Part shown: one piece after another, positions 1 to 8,551 of the stretch
Numbering within the stretch: position 1 is the stretch's first letter
How the letters are laid out: every line of letters starts with the position of its first letter
DNA from: Streptomyces malachitofuscus
GTDB taxonomy: Bacteria > Actinomycetota > Actinomycetes > Streptomycetales > Streptomycetaceae
Direction: 5' to 3'
DNA: 64,000 nucleotides
Assembly (NCBI RefSeq): GCF_014650055.1
Contig: NZ_BMUF01000012.1
Coordinates: forward strand, 124,001 to 188,000
Program-made: the position numbers and the translations under genes
The notes under the pieces: generated by a model
Told to the model about the DNA's origin: nothing
The model's input: only the letters and a program-made list of their open reading frames with translations
Database searches by the model: none

Positions 1-83
1 ACGGCTGGGTCGGCCTGGAGTACAAGCCCGGCGACCGTCCGAGCGCCGAGGCCTTCGACTGGCTGCCCCGCGGGGCCCGCTGA
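1..83 (+). CDS. hyi: hydroxypyruvate isomerase, C-terminal fragment
   Basis: Only the last 26 codons of this gene lie in the window; the gene is cut by the window edge. The visible tail reads GWVGLEYKPGDRPSAEAF and then a Trp-Leu end before the TGA stop. This fits the C-terminus of the hydroxypyruvate isomerase (Hyi/Gip) family, which interconverts hydroxypyruvate and tartronate semialdehyde. The assignment rests on this short tail and on the tartronate semialdehyde reductase gene that follows after 29 bases, an arrangement typical of glyoxylate operons. A different TIM-barrel sugar isomerase cannot be excluded. Confidence 0.72.
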   Translation, partial: GWVGLEYKPGDRPSAEAFDWLPRGAR

Positions 84-112
84 CCACACCCCCTTGACCG
101 AGAGGCACCCAC

Positions 113-1027
113 ATGAGCACCCTCCCCCCCTCTTCCCACCCGGCCCGCCCGGCGGTCTCCTGGATCGGCCTCGGCATCATGGGCTCCCCCATGTCCGAGA
201 ATCTGATCAAGGCGGGTTACGACGTCACCGGCTTCACCCTGGAGCAGGAGAAGCTGGACCGGCTGACCGCCGCCGGCGGCACCGCGGCCGGTTCGGTCGC
301 CGAGGCGGTGCGGGACGCCGATGTGATCATCACGATGGTTCCGGCGTCCCCGCAGGTCGAGGCGATCGCCTACGGCCCCGACGGCATCCTGGAGAACGCG
401 CGGTCCGGCGCCCTGCTGATCGACATGTCCTCGATCACCCCGCAGACCTCCATCGACCTGGCCGCGGCCGCGAAGGACAAGGGCATCCGGGTCCTGGACG
501 CCCCCGTGTCCGGCGGCGAGGCCGGCGCGATCGAGGCGGTGCTGTCCATCATGGTGGGCGGCGAGCGCGCCGACTTCGACGAGGCGAAGCCCCTGTTCGA
601 GGCGCTGGGGAAGACGATCGTGCTGTGCGGCCCGCACGGCTCGGGGCAGACCGTGAAGGCGGCCAACCAGCTGATCGTCGCCGTGAACATCCAGGCGTGC
701 GCCGAAGCCGTGGTCTTCCTGGAGAAGTCGGGCGTGGACCTGAGGGCGGCGCTCGACGTCCTGGGCGGCGGGCTGGCCGGTTCGACCGTACTGACCCGCA
801 AGAAGGACAACTTCCTGAACCGGGACTTCAAGCCGGGCTTCCGGATCGACCTGCACCACAAGGACATGGGCATCGTCACGGACGCCGCCCGCACCGTCGG
901 TGCGGCGCTGCCCGTCGGCGCGGTGGTCGCCCAGCTGGTGGCGAGCCTGCGCGCCCAGGGCGACGGCGGCCTGGACCACTCCGCGCTGCTGCGCGCGGTC
1001 GAGCGGCTGTCCGGCGCCCGGGTCTGA
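113..1027 (+). CDS. glxR: 2-hydroxy-3-oxopropionate (tartronate semialdehyde) reductase
   Basis: This 304-residue protein reduces tartronate semialdehyde to D-glycerate with NAD(P)H, the step after glyoxylate carboligase. The N-terminal Rossmann motif GLGIMGSPM is near residues 20-28. The substrate-loop motif DAPVSGGEAGA and the lysine-containing GQTVKAANQL follow in the usual order of the beta-hydroxyacid dehydrogenase family, and the length is normal. The ATG at 113 has the purine-rich stretch GAGAGG-like bases about ten bases upstream. It is probably co-transcribed with the isomerase fragment just upstream, and gcl lies 3.8 kb away on the other strand. A related 3-hydroxyisobutyrate dehydrogenase is possible, but the neighbours favour this call. 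Confidence 0.9.
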   Translation: MSTLPPSSHPARPAVSWIGLGIMGSPMSENLIKAGYDVTGFTLEQEKLDRLTAAGGTAAGSVAEAVRDADVIITMVPASPQVEAIAYGPDGILENARSGALLIDMSSITPQTSIDLAAAAKDKGIRVLDAPVSGGEAGAIEAVLSIMVGGERADFDEAKPLFEALGKTIVLCGPHGSGQTVKAANQLIVAVNIQACAEAVVFLEKSGVDLRAALDVLGGGLAGSTVLTRKKDNFLNRDFKPGFRIDLHHKDMGIVTDAARTVGAALPVGAVVAQLVASLRAQGDGGLDHSALLRAVERLSGARV

Positions 1028-1043
1028 CCCACCCCTCCAGTCC

Positions 1044-1104
1044 TCCGGGCGGCGCCGGCGCCGACACCTGTCCTGTCGCGCCCAAGGCGGCGGCGCCGCC
1101 CGGA
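1044..1104 (+). terminator. large stem-loop after glxR
   Basis: A 14-bp perfect stem (1044-1057 with 1091-1104) encloses a 33-base loop that has its own GGCGC/GCGCC and GACA/TGTC pairing. It begins 17 bases after the glxR stop and precedes the catalase promoter, so it is a likely factor-independent terminator. There is no U-tract, as is usual in Streptomyces. Confidence 0.6.
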
Positions 1105-1123
1105 ACCCACCCTGCCCACTCGT

Positions 1124-1164
1124 TCAACAAACTGTTGACGCCTCGAAGTCCACGAACTTAGGCT
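1124..1164 (+). promoter_or_regulatory. katA promoter with overlapping palindrome
   Basis: TTGACG at 1135-1140 and TAGGCT at 1159-1164 are spaced 18 bp apart and fit a vegetative promoter about 50 bases before the katA start. The perfect inverted repeat TCAACA-AAC-TGTTGA (1124-1138) overlaps the -35 box, where a repressor would block RNA polymerase. A Fur/PerR-type peroxide sensor is a reasonable guess for a catalase gene, but the regulator itself is not in the window. Confidence 0.55.
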
Positions 1165-1213
1165 CCGCGAAGCGGAAACAGCTTTCCGCTGCCCCTCGTA
1201 CGGAAGGTCCACG

Positions 1214-2677
1214 ATGTCGAAGCGCGTGCTCACCACCGAGTCCGGCGCCCCCGTCGCCGACAACCAGAACTCCGCCACCGCCGGCGTCGGCGGCCCGCTC
1301 CTGCTCCAGGACCAGCACCTGCTGGAGAAGCTCGCGCGCTTCAACCGCGAGCGCATCCCGGAGCGCGTGGTGCACGCCCGCGGCTCCGGCGCCTACGGGC
1401 ACTTCGAGGTCACCGACGACGTCACCGACTACACGTACGCCGAGTTCCTGGACACCGTCGGCAAGCGCACCGAGGTGTTCGTGCGGTTCTCCACCGTGGC
1501 GGACTCGCTCGGCGGCGCGGACGCGGTGCGCGACCCGCGCGGCTTCGCGGTCAAGTTCTACACGGCGGAGGGCAATTACGACCTCGTCGGGAACAACACC
1601 CCGGTGTTCTTCATCAAGGACCCGGTCAAGTTCCCCGACTTCATCCACTCGCAGAAGCGCGACCCGTTCACGGGCCGTCAGGAGCCCGACAACGTCTGGG
1701 ACTTCTGGGCGCACTCCCCCGAGGCCACGCACCAGGTGACCTGGCTGATGGGCGACCGTGGCATCCCGGCGTCGTACCGGCACATGAACGGCTACGGCTC
1801 GCACACCTACCAGTGGACGAACAGTGCGGGCGAGGCCTTCTTCGTCAAGTACCACTTCAAGACCAACCAGGGCATCCGCTCCCTGTCCACCGAGCAGGCG
1901 CAGGAGATCGCGGGCCAGGACCCGGCCTCCCACCAGACCGACCTGCTCCAGGCGATCGAGCGCGGCGTGCACCCGTCCTGGACCCTCCACGTCCAGCTGA
2001 TGCCGGCGGCCGAGGCGGCGGAGTACCGCTTCAACCCCTTCGACCTCACCAAGGTGTGGCCGCACAAGGACTATCCGCTCCGGCGCGTGGGCCGCCTGGT
2101 GCTGGACCGCAACCCGGACAACGTCTTCGCCGAGGTCGAGCAGGCGGCGTTCTCCCCGAACAACTTCGTGCCCGGCATCGGCCCGTCCCCCGACAAGATG
2201 CTTCAGGGCCGGCTGTTCGCCTACGCCGACGCGCACCGCTACCGCCTCGGCGTCAACCACACCCTGCTCGCCGTGAACGCCCCGAAGGCCGTACCGGGCG
2301 GCGCGAGCAACTACGGCCGTGACGGCTTCATGGCCGCCAACGCCCAGGGCCGGCACGCCAAGAACTACGAGCCGAACTCCTACGACGGGCCCGTCGAGAC
2401 CGGCCGCCCGCTGTCGGCGCCGCTCGCGGTGCACGGCCACACCGGCACGCACGAGGCGCCGCAGCACACCAAGGACGACGACTTCTTCCAGGCGGGCGAG
2501 CTGTACCGGCTGATGTCGGCGGACGAGCGGACCCGGCTGGTCGCCAACATCGCCGGCGGCCTGTCCCGGGTCTCCCGCGACGACGTGGTCGAGAAGAACC
2601 TGGCGCACTTCCACGCCGCCGACCCCGAGTACGGCCGGCGCGTGGAGGAAGCGGTGCGCGCCCTGCGCGAGGACTGA
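1214..2677 (+). CDS. katA: monofunctional haem catalase
   Basis: This 487-residue protein dismutates hydrogen peroxide to water and oxygen in the cytoplasm. It shows the catalytic histidine in RVVHARGSGAYG (about His54), the distal asparagine in YDLVGNNTPVFF, and the proximal haem-ligand tyrosine in RLFAYADAHRYR (near residue 337). The length is that of the small-subunit (clade 3) catalases. The ATG at 1214 follows GGAAGG-like bases at the expected distance. It has its own promoter and a strong terminator, so it is monocistronic. Its place among glyoxylate and purine genes makes sense because the oxidases of these pathways often make peroxide, though that link is inference. Confidence 0.96.
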   Translation: MSKRVLTTESGAPVADNQNSATAGVGGPLLLQDQHLLEKLARFNRERIPERVVHARGSGAYGHFEVTDDVTDYTYAEFLDTVGKRTEVFVRFSTVADSLGGADAVRDPRGFAVKFYTAEGNYDLVGNNTPVFFIKDPVKFPDFIHSQKRDPFTGRQEPDNVWDFWAHSPEATHQVTWLMGDRGIPASYRHMNGYGSHTYQWTNSAGEAFFVKYHFKTNQGIRSLSTEQAQEIAGQDPASHQTDLLQAIERGVHPSWTLHVQLMPAAEAAEYRFNPFDLTKVWPHKDYPLRRVGRLVLDRNPDNVFAEVEQAAFSPNNFVPGIGPSPDKMLQGRLFAYADAHRYRLGVNHTLLAVNAPKAVPGGASNYGRDGFMAANAQGRHAKNYEPNSYDGPVETGRPLSAPLAVHGHTGTHEAPQHTKDDDFFQAGELYRLMSADERTRLVANIAGGLSRVSRDDVVEKNLAHFHAADPEYGRRVEEAVRALRED

Positions 2678-2688
2678 GCACGACGACT

Positions 2689-2726
2689 CGCGCACGGCCC
2701 CTGACGGGAGGTCGGGGCCGTGCGCG
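2689..2726 (+). terminator. katA terminator
   Basis: A 13-bp perfect stem (2689-2701 with 2714-2726) with a 12-base loop starts 12 bases after the katA stop. It is the clearest reason to treat katA as a single-gene transcript. Confidence 0.85.
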
Positions 2727-3010
2727 CAGCCCGCGGCGACGCCGTACGGCCCGGATGAGGGGTGGCCGTACGGACGCGGCGGGCGGGACGAGGGCGCCGC
2801 GGCGGTGTGCGAGCCAGTGCGGTGGTGAAAGCGGCGGGACCCCTTCTTCGACCTGAGGGGAGGAGCTCCGCGGCCGTCGCCGCCGCCGCGGTCCCTCGGC
2901 CGACAGGGCAGGCCCCCTGCCTTCCGGCGCCCGGATGCGGACGGTTCCGCATCCGGGCCCTCCCGTTCCGCGGGGGTGCGGATCCGCCCGGTGCGCAGCA
3001 GCCTGGGGAC
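2727..3010. promoter_or_regulatory. intergenic region with leader hairpin
   Basis: This gap separates katA from the next gene and holds no convincing coding frame. A 13-bp perfect hairpin with the tetraloop CGGT lies at 2929-2958, about 50 bases before the next start codon. It could be an mRNA leader structure or a second terminator. No clear -10/-35 pair was found. Confidence 0.45.
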
Positions 3011-3247
3011 ATGGCACATCCAACGGAGCATCCGCACATCGTGGTGCACTCCCCGGCGCTGGACGGCTCCCGGCGGGTCACCTCGGACGACGAGACGCTG
3101 GGCATCGCCACGCACGTCGACGACGTGGGCGAGATCCTGCGGCTGGCCGACCTCTACGTCACGGACGTCGAGGGAACCGACCTCATCGAGTGGCAGGGCG
3201 GCGGCCCCGACGACTGGCCGGGGCTGTCGGAGCACCACGAGCACTGA
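3011..3247 (+). CDS. small acidic hypothetical protein
   Basis: A 78-residue acidic protein that I do not assign to a family. It begins MAHPTEHPHIVVHSPALDGS and ends with a His/Glu-rich tail (LSEHHEH). A hydrophilic central part holds many Asp and Glu residues (DDETLGIATHVDDVGEI). The ATG at 3011 was chosen because the composition becomes protein-like there; the same frame upstream looks like untranslated GC-rich leader. No membrane segment or signal peptide is visible. Small proteins of this look recur in Streptomyces genomes, but no function is known to me. Confidence 0.65.
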   Translation: MAHPTEHPHIVVHSPALDGSRRVTSDDETLGIATHVDDVGEILRLADLYVTDVEGTDLIEWQGGGPDDWPGLSEHHEH

Positions 3248-3358
3248 GCGCGGGTACGGCAACGGCCGTAGGGCGGCTACGGCACCCTCAAATGAAGCTC
3301 TGAAGGCGGCCCCGGGAGGCTTCGGCCGGTGCCGTGGGCGGGCACACTCCTCGCACAC

Positions 3359-3389
3359 GGGGCCCGCCGGCACGGGGGCGGCGGGCCCC
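3359..3389 (+). terminator. stem-loop between two small genes
   Basis: An 11-bp perfect stem (GGGGCCCGCCG type; 3359-3369 with 3379-3389) with a 9-base loop ends 18 bases before the next start codon. It could terminate the upstream gene or form a leader hairpin close to the ribosome binding site of the next. Confidence 0.6.
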
Positions 3390-3407
3390 TTCCGAGGGGG
3401 TGCCGTC

Positions 3408-4097
3408 ATGGCCGACACCGAAGGCGTCCGGGGGACGCCGCACGAGCTCGCCCTGCTCGCCGGAGGGCCGCGCGCCGCGGTCGTCGTCGCGGTGGTCTCG
3501 CTGCACCTGCGCGGCGCCGTCGAGGCGGGCGCACCGGGCACGCTGCGGGCGGTCGACGGGGACGCGGGACGGGCCCTGCCGCCGCTTCCGCCGTTCGAAC
3601 GGCTGGAGCAGGAGGGCGTACCGGACGACATGCGGGCGACGTACCTGGAGAGCGCGGTGTACCACTGCCTCGACGAGCCCTCGGACCTGCGCTATCTGCT
3701 GCGCCACGTCGATGTCCGCTGGGCGCTGGCGGAGGTCCGCGTCGGGCTCGCGGAGGCGGGGATGCTGCGGTACCCGCTGCTGCTCGGCCCGACCACGGCG
3801 GCCCGCAGACGGCTGAGGACACTGCGCAAGGCGTTCCCGCTGCCGGCCGGCCGGCGCGGTGTGCCGGACGAGCGGAAGCTCATCGCCATCGCCCTGCACG
3901 GCGAGCCGGCGCTGCGCGCGCTCGTCCCCCGCTTCGCCCTCCGGGCGGGGCTGACCGAGCGGGTGAGCCTGAGGGAGAAGAGCCTGATCCGCCACTCACC
4001 GCGCGGCGGCACCTACGGCAGCGCCGGCCACCTCTACTGCGGAGGCGGCGGTGGCGGCTGCGGAGGTGGCGGCGGCTGCGGCGGCGGCTCGAACTGA
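3408..4097 (+). CDS. TIGR04222-like protein with Gly/Cys tail
   Basis: This 229-residue protein resembles the actinobacterial TIGR04222 domain. The N-terminal motif TPHELALLAGGPRAAVVVAVVSLHLRG fits the family pattern, and it ends in a glycine- and cysteine-rich tail (positions about 4038-4095) of GGGGC-type repeats. Family members are often membrane-anchored, but I see no strong hydrophobic segment here, so this is a soluble or truncated relative. The ATG at 3408 follows GAGGGGG. Its function is unknown. The Cys/Gly tail might bind metal or be exported, but that is speculation. Confidence 0.7.
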   Translation: MADTEGVRGTPHELALLAGGPRAAVVVAVVSLHLRGAVEAGAPGTLRAVDGDAGRALPPLPPFERLEQEGVPDDMRATYLESAVYHCLDEPSDLRYLLRHVDVRWALAEVRVGLAEAGMLRYPLLLGPTTAARRRLRTLRKAFPLPAGRRGVPDERKLIAIALHGEPALRALVPRFALRAGLTERVSLREKSLIRHSPRGGTYGSAGHLYCGGGGGGCGGGGGCGGGSN

Positions 4098-4141
4098 GGC
4101 CGCCGCCCGGGCCGGGCGGAACGCCGTGCTATCCAGGGCCG

Positions 4142-4774
4142 GTGACGACTTCCGGAATCTCCGCCAGGCCGTTCGACGCGGTGCTGTGCGACCTCGACAA
4201 CGTGATCCGCTTCTACGACATGGCTCCGGTGGCCGAGCTGGAGCGTGCCGTGGGACTGGCCGTGGGCACCACGGCACGGGCGGCCTACGCCCCCGAGGTG
4301 GACCTGCCGCTCCTCCTCGGCCGGATCACCACGCGGGAGTGGGTGGACTCCATCGCCTCCGCGCTCTCCGACCGGGTGCCGCCGGCGCGCGCCCGGGAGC
4401 TGGGGCAGGCGTTCGCCGACGCCCCGTTCCGCGCCGACGACGTCGTGGTCGAGCTGCTGCGCCGGGTACGGGGTCACATGCCCCTGGTGCTGGTGACCAA
4501 CGCGACCCTGGAGCTGGAACGCGACCTGGTGTCGATGGGGCTGGCGGATCTCGCGGACGACGTGGTCAGCAGCGCCCGGGTGGGAGTCGCCAAGCCCGAC
4601 CCGGCGATCTACGAGATCGCGGCCGAGCGGGCGGGAACGGCCGCCCACCGGTGCCTGTTCGTGGACGACCGGCTGGAGAACATCGAGGCCGCCGTCGCGC
4701 TCGGCATGTCCGGTGTGCACTACCGCACGCCCGCCGACCTCCGGGAGGTGCTGCACTTCCTGCCGGGCGCATGA
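4142..4774 (+). CDS. HAD-superfamily hydrolase (subfamily IA)
   Basis: A 210-residue haloacid dehalogenase-like hydrolase, probably a small-molecule phosphatase. Motif I is VLCDLDNVIRFYD (nucleophile Asp near residue 16), motif II is LVTNAT, motif III is the lysine in RVGVAKPDP and motif IV is FVDDRLENIEAA. All catalytic positions are present. The helical cap lies between motifs I and II. A GTG at 4142 was taken as the start because it places motif I at the normal distance; no good ribosome binding site precedes it. The substrate cannot be read from the sequence. It faces gcl and shares a terminator with it. Confidence 0.88.
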   Translation: MTTSGISARPFDAVLCDLDNVIRFYDMAPVAELERAVGLAVGTTARAAYAPEVDLPLLLGRITTREWVDSIASALSDRVPPARARELGQAFADAPFRADDVVVELLRRVRGHMPLVLVTNATLELERDLVSMGLADLADDVVSSARVGVAKPDPAIYEIAAERAGTAAHRCLFVDDRLENIEAAVALGMSGVHYRTPADLREVLHFLPGA

Positions 4775-4779
4775 GGGCG

Positions 4780-4818
4780 GAGAGGGGCGGTCCGTCACCG
4801 GGACGGACCGCCCCTCTC
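4780..4818. terminator. bidirectional terminator between HAD gene and gcl
   Basis: A 17-bp perfect stem (4780-4796 with 4802-4818) with a 5-base loop lies between the convergent HAD gene and gcl. It is one of the strongest hairpins in the window and can serve both strands. Confidence 0.88.
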
Positions 4819-4834
4819 AGGGGTGCGCGGCGGG

Positions 4835-6619
<1,785 letters not shown>

Positions 6620-6678
6620 CGAGTACTCCTGCTCCGACTGTCGGATTCGCACTCCCGTCGCGCCCCGCGGTGAGCGTC

Positions 6679-6714
6679 TTCCGTATGGTGGAATATGACT
6701 TCTACTAAGTGGAA
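6679..6714 (-). promoter_or_regulatory. tandem TTCC-N7-GGAA-type boxes upstream of gcl
   Basis: Two 15-bp boxes lie 60-95 bases upstream of gcl: TTCCGTATGGTGGAA (6679-6693) and TTCTACTAAGTGGAA (6700-6714). Their centres are exactly 21 bp apart, two helical turns. The second is a palindrome with one mismatch. The pattern recalls IclR-family boxes (TGGAAAT-type), which govern glyoxylate and allantoin genes in other bacteria. Binding is not shown. Confidence 0.55.
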
Positions 6715-6822
6715 TGAATGTAGGCCGGGTGGCCGAAGCGCGTCAAGAGAAGGGCAAGTGCCGGACACGGGCCCGCCGGTGGAGGACGATGGGCGGCGCC
6801 TCGAGAACACGGGAGTGGGGTC

Positions 6823-7494
6823 ATGGCCCAGAGCGTGCCGGTGCGCTGTCCCGCCTGTCGGCGATCGCACCGTTTCACGGCACCGTCGTACCCCTGTGCC
6901 TGCGGGGTGCCCGTCACCCCGTCGCTGGACCTGGACCAGGTGCCCGGCGCCGTCGACCACCGCACGTGGCGGGAGGAGTGGGTGACGCTGCGCTGCGGGG
7001 GCTGCGGGCTGCGCGGCGAGTGGCCCCGGCCCGAACTGGGCTGCCCGTGCGGGACGGTGCTGCGGATCCCGGTGGCGGGCGAGGAGGCCGCCGTCCCGGC
7101 CGGCCGGCCCGGGCGCCCCGCCTTCCGCCCGGTGCCGATCCGTACCGCGCGGGACGCGGTCACGGCGGCCGTGCTGTATCTGCGCCGGCTCGGTTACGAG
7201 GACATCCGGCGCGCGGACCAGCGGCCCCCGTCCGGCATCGGTCTGGCCGGGCGCGGCGTGCTCGCACAGGTCGACCCGTCGGCGCGTCCGGCCACCTCGC
7301 GGGACGTGGAGTGCCTGTGGCTGACGGCGATGACGGAGTCCGCGGGGTGTCTGTACTTCTCCCTCGCCGGGTTCGCCGAGGAGGCCCGGGACCGCGCCGA
7401 CACCCTGGGCGTACCGCTGTTCCTGCTCGACCTCACGGGCACCCCGCAGCCCCTGAACGGCTTCGCGGACACGCTGGACGCCGACGGGTCCTGA
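6823..7494 (+). CDS. zinc-ribbon protein with degenerate Mrr-like C-terminal domain
   Basis: A 223-residue protein. The N-terminal third holds cysteine pairs typical of zinc ribbons: CPAC near residues 9-12, CAC near 25, CGGCG near 58-62 and CPCG near 74. The C-terminal half (about 105-215) follows the layout of Mrr-type restriction endonuclease folds: GYEDIRRAD, SGIGLAGRGVLAQVD and AGFAEEARDRADTLGVPLFLLD. The usual catalytic QxK is replaced by QVD, so nuclease activity is doubtful. The ATG at 6823 follows GGAGTGGGG. A role in nucleic-acid binding is only inferred from fold resemblance. Confidence 0.6.
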   Translation: MAQSVPVRCPACRRSHRFTAPSYPCACGVPVTPSLDLDQVPGAVDHRTWREEWVTLRCGGCGLRGEWPRPELGCPCGTVLRIPVAGEEAAVPAGRPGRPAFRPVPIRTARDAVTAAVLYLRRLGYEDIRRADQRPPSGIGLAGRGVLAQVDPSARPATSRDVECLWLTAMTESAGCLYFSLAGFAEEARDRADTLGVPLFLLDLTGTPQPLNGFADTLDADGS

Positions 7495-7537
7495 TATCCC
7501 GGCGACGCGCACGCCGGAGGCGTCCGATACTCGTCGG

Positions 7538-8083
7538 ATGCGCATCCGTCCCGCCGCTCCCGGCGAACTGCCCGCCCTCCAGGACATCGAACGGGCGGCC
7601 GGCGCCCCGTTCCGCGATGTCGGCATGCCGGACGTCGCCGACGACGAACCGCCCGCCCCGGACGTGCTGGAGCGCTACCGGCGGGCCGGCCGCTGCTGGG
7701 TCGCGGCCGGCGAGGAGGACGACCGGCCCGTCGCGTACCTGATCGCCGAACCGGTGGACGGCGCGCTCCACGTGGAGCAGATATCCGTACACCCCGACGC
7801 GGCCCGCCGGGGCGTGGGCCGGGCACTGCTCGCGCACGCCGCGGTGCGGGCCCGCGAGGAGGGCCTGACCGCGCTGACGCTGACCACCTTCGCCGACGTC
7901 CCGTGGAACGCCCCGTACTACGCGCGCCTCGGCTTCAGAACGCTGGGCGAGCCCGAACTCACCCCGGGGCTGCGCCGGATCCGCGCCGAGGAGGCCGCGC
8001 ACGGGCTCGACCGGTGGCCGCGCGTGTGCATGCGGGTCGACGTGCCGCACAGCGGCGCGACGATCGCCGGAGTGGCGCAATGA
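7538..8083 (+). CDS. GNAT-family N-acetyltransferase
   Basis: A 181-residue acetyl-CoA-dependent N-acetyltransferase. The acetyl-CoA binding motif A is HPDAARRGVGRALLAHA (about residues 88-104), followed by the typical YYARLGF segment near residue 127. The length is normal for the family. The ATG at 7538 lacks a Shine-Dalgarno sequence at normal distance; GATACT ends six bases before it, so the mRNA may be leaderless. The stop overlaps the start of a second GNAT gene by four bases, so the two are translated as a pair. The substrates are unknown. Confidence 0.9.
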   Translation: MRIRPAAPGELPALQDIERAAGAPFRDVGMPDVADDEPPAPDVLERYRRAGRCWVAAGEEDDRPVAYLIAEPVDGALHVEQISVHPDAARRGVGRALLAHAAVRAREEGLTALTLTTFADVPWNAPYYARLGFRTLGEPELTPGLRRIRAEEAAHGLDRWPRVCMRVDVPHSGATIAGVAQ

Positions 8084-8544
8084 TGATCAGACCGGCACGC
8101 GAGCGTGACCTCCCGGGCTTCCTGGGCCTGGCGGCCGAGGTCGAGCAGTGGTTCGGACCGATGGTCGAGGAGCCCGGATTCCACGACGCGGTGCGCGAAC
8201 ACATCGCCGGCGGCGCGGCGCTCGTCGTCCCGTCCTCCGGACCGGACCTCCTCGGCGGACTGCTGTTCGGGGCCGAGGCGCCGACGTACCACGTGCACTG
8301 GCTCGTCGTCTCCCGCAGGGCGCGCGGCACGGGCGTCGGCCGCGCGCTGATGGCGGAGGCGATACGCCGGTGGGTGCGTGGCCCCGGCGAGATCGAGGTG
8401 GTCACCTTCGGTGCCGACCACCCCGGGGCCGTCGCCAGTGGCGCCCGCGTCTTCTACGAGCGGCTCGGTTTCACGCCCGCCGAGCCCACCGCTCCGGGCC
8501 CGGAGGGCGGCTCCCGGCAGATCTTCCGGCGAACGGTCGTCTGA
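8080..8544 (+). CDS. GNAT-family N-acetyltransferase, coupled to previous gene
   Basis: A 154-residue acetyltransferase that starts within the stop of the upstream GNAT gene (ATGA overlap). The motif SRRARGTGVGRALMAEAIRR (about residues 86-105) binds acetyl-CoA, and VFYERLGF closes the fold. The upstream GGAG in the previous gene is at the right distance for the ATG at 8080. The two proteins are not close paralogues, so their substrates may differ, but the tight coupling suggests use in the same process. Confidence 0.88.
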   Translation: MMIRPARERDLPGFLGLAAEVEQWFGPMVEEPGFHDAVREHIAGGAALVVPSSGPDLLGGLLFGAEAPTYHVHWLVVSRRARGTGVGRALMAEAIRRWVRGPGEIEVVTFGADHPGAVASGARVFYERLGFTPAEPTAPGPEGGSRQIFRRTVV

Positions 8545-8551
8545 GGGGGTG

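Noticed and set aside
1124..3631. 835-codon minus-strand open frame opposite catalase
   Set aside because: Antisense to katA with no motif, crossing two hairpin terminators and a promoter.
4038..4095. GGC-rich stretch considered as a structured RNA or slippage repeat
   Set aside because: It encodes the Gly/Cys tail known from TIGR04222-like proteins, so a coding explanation is sufficient.
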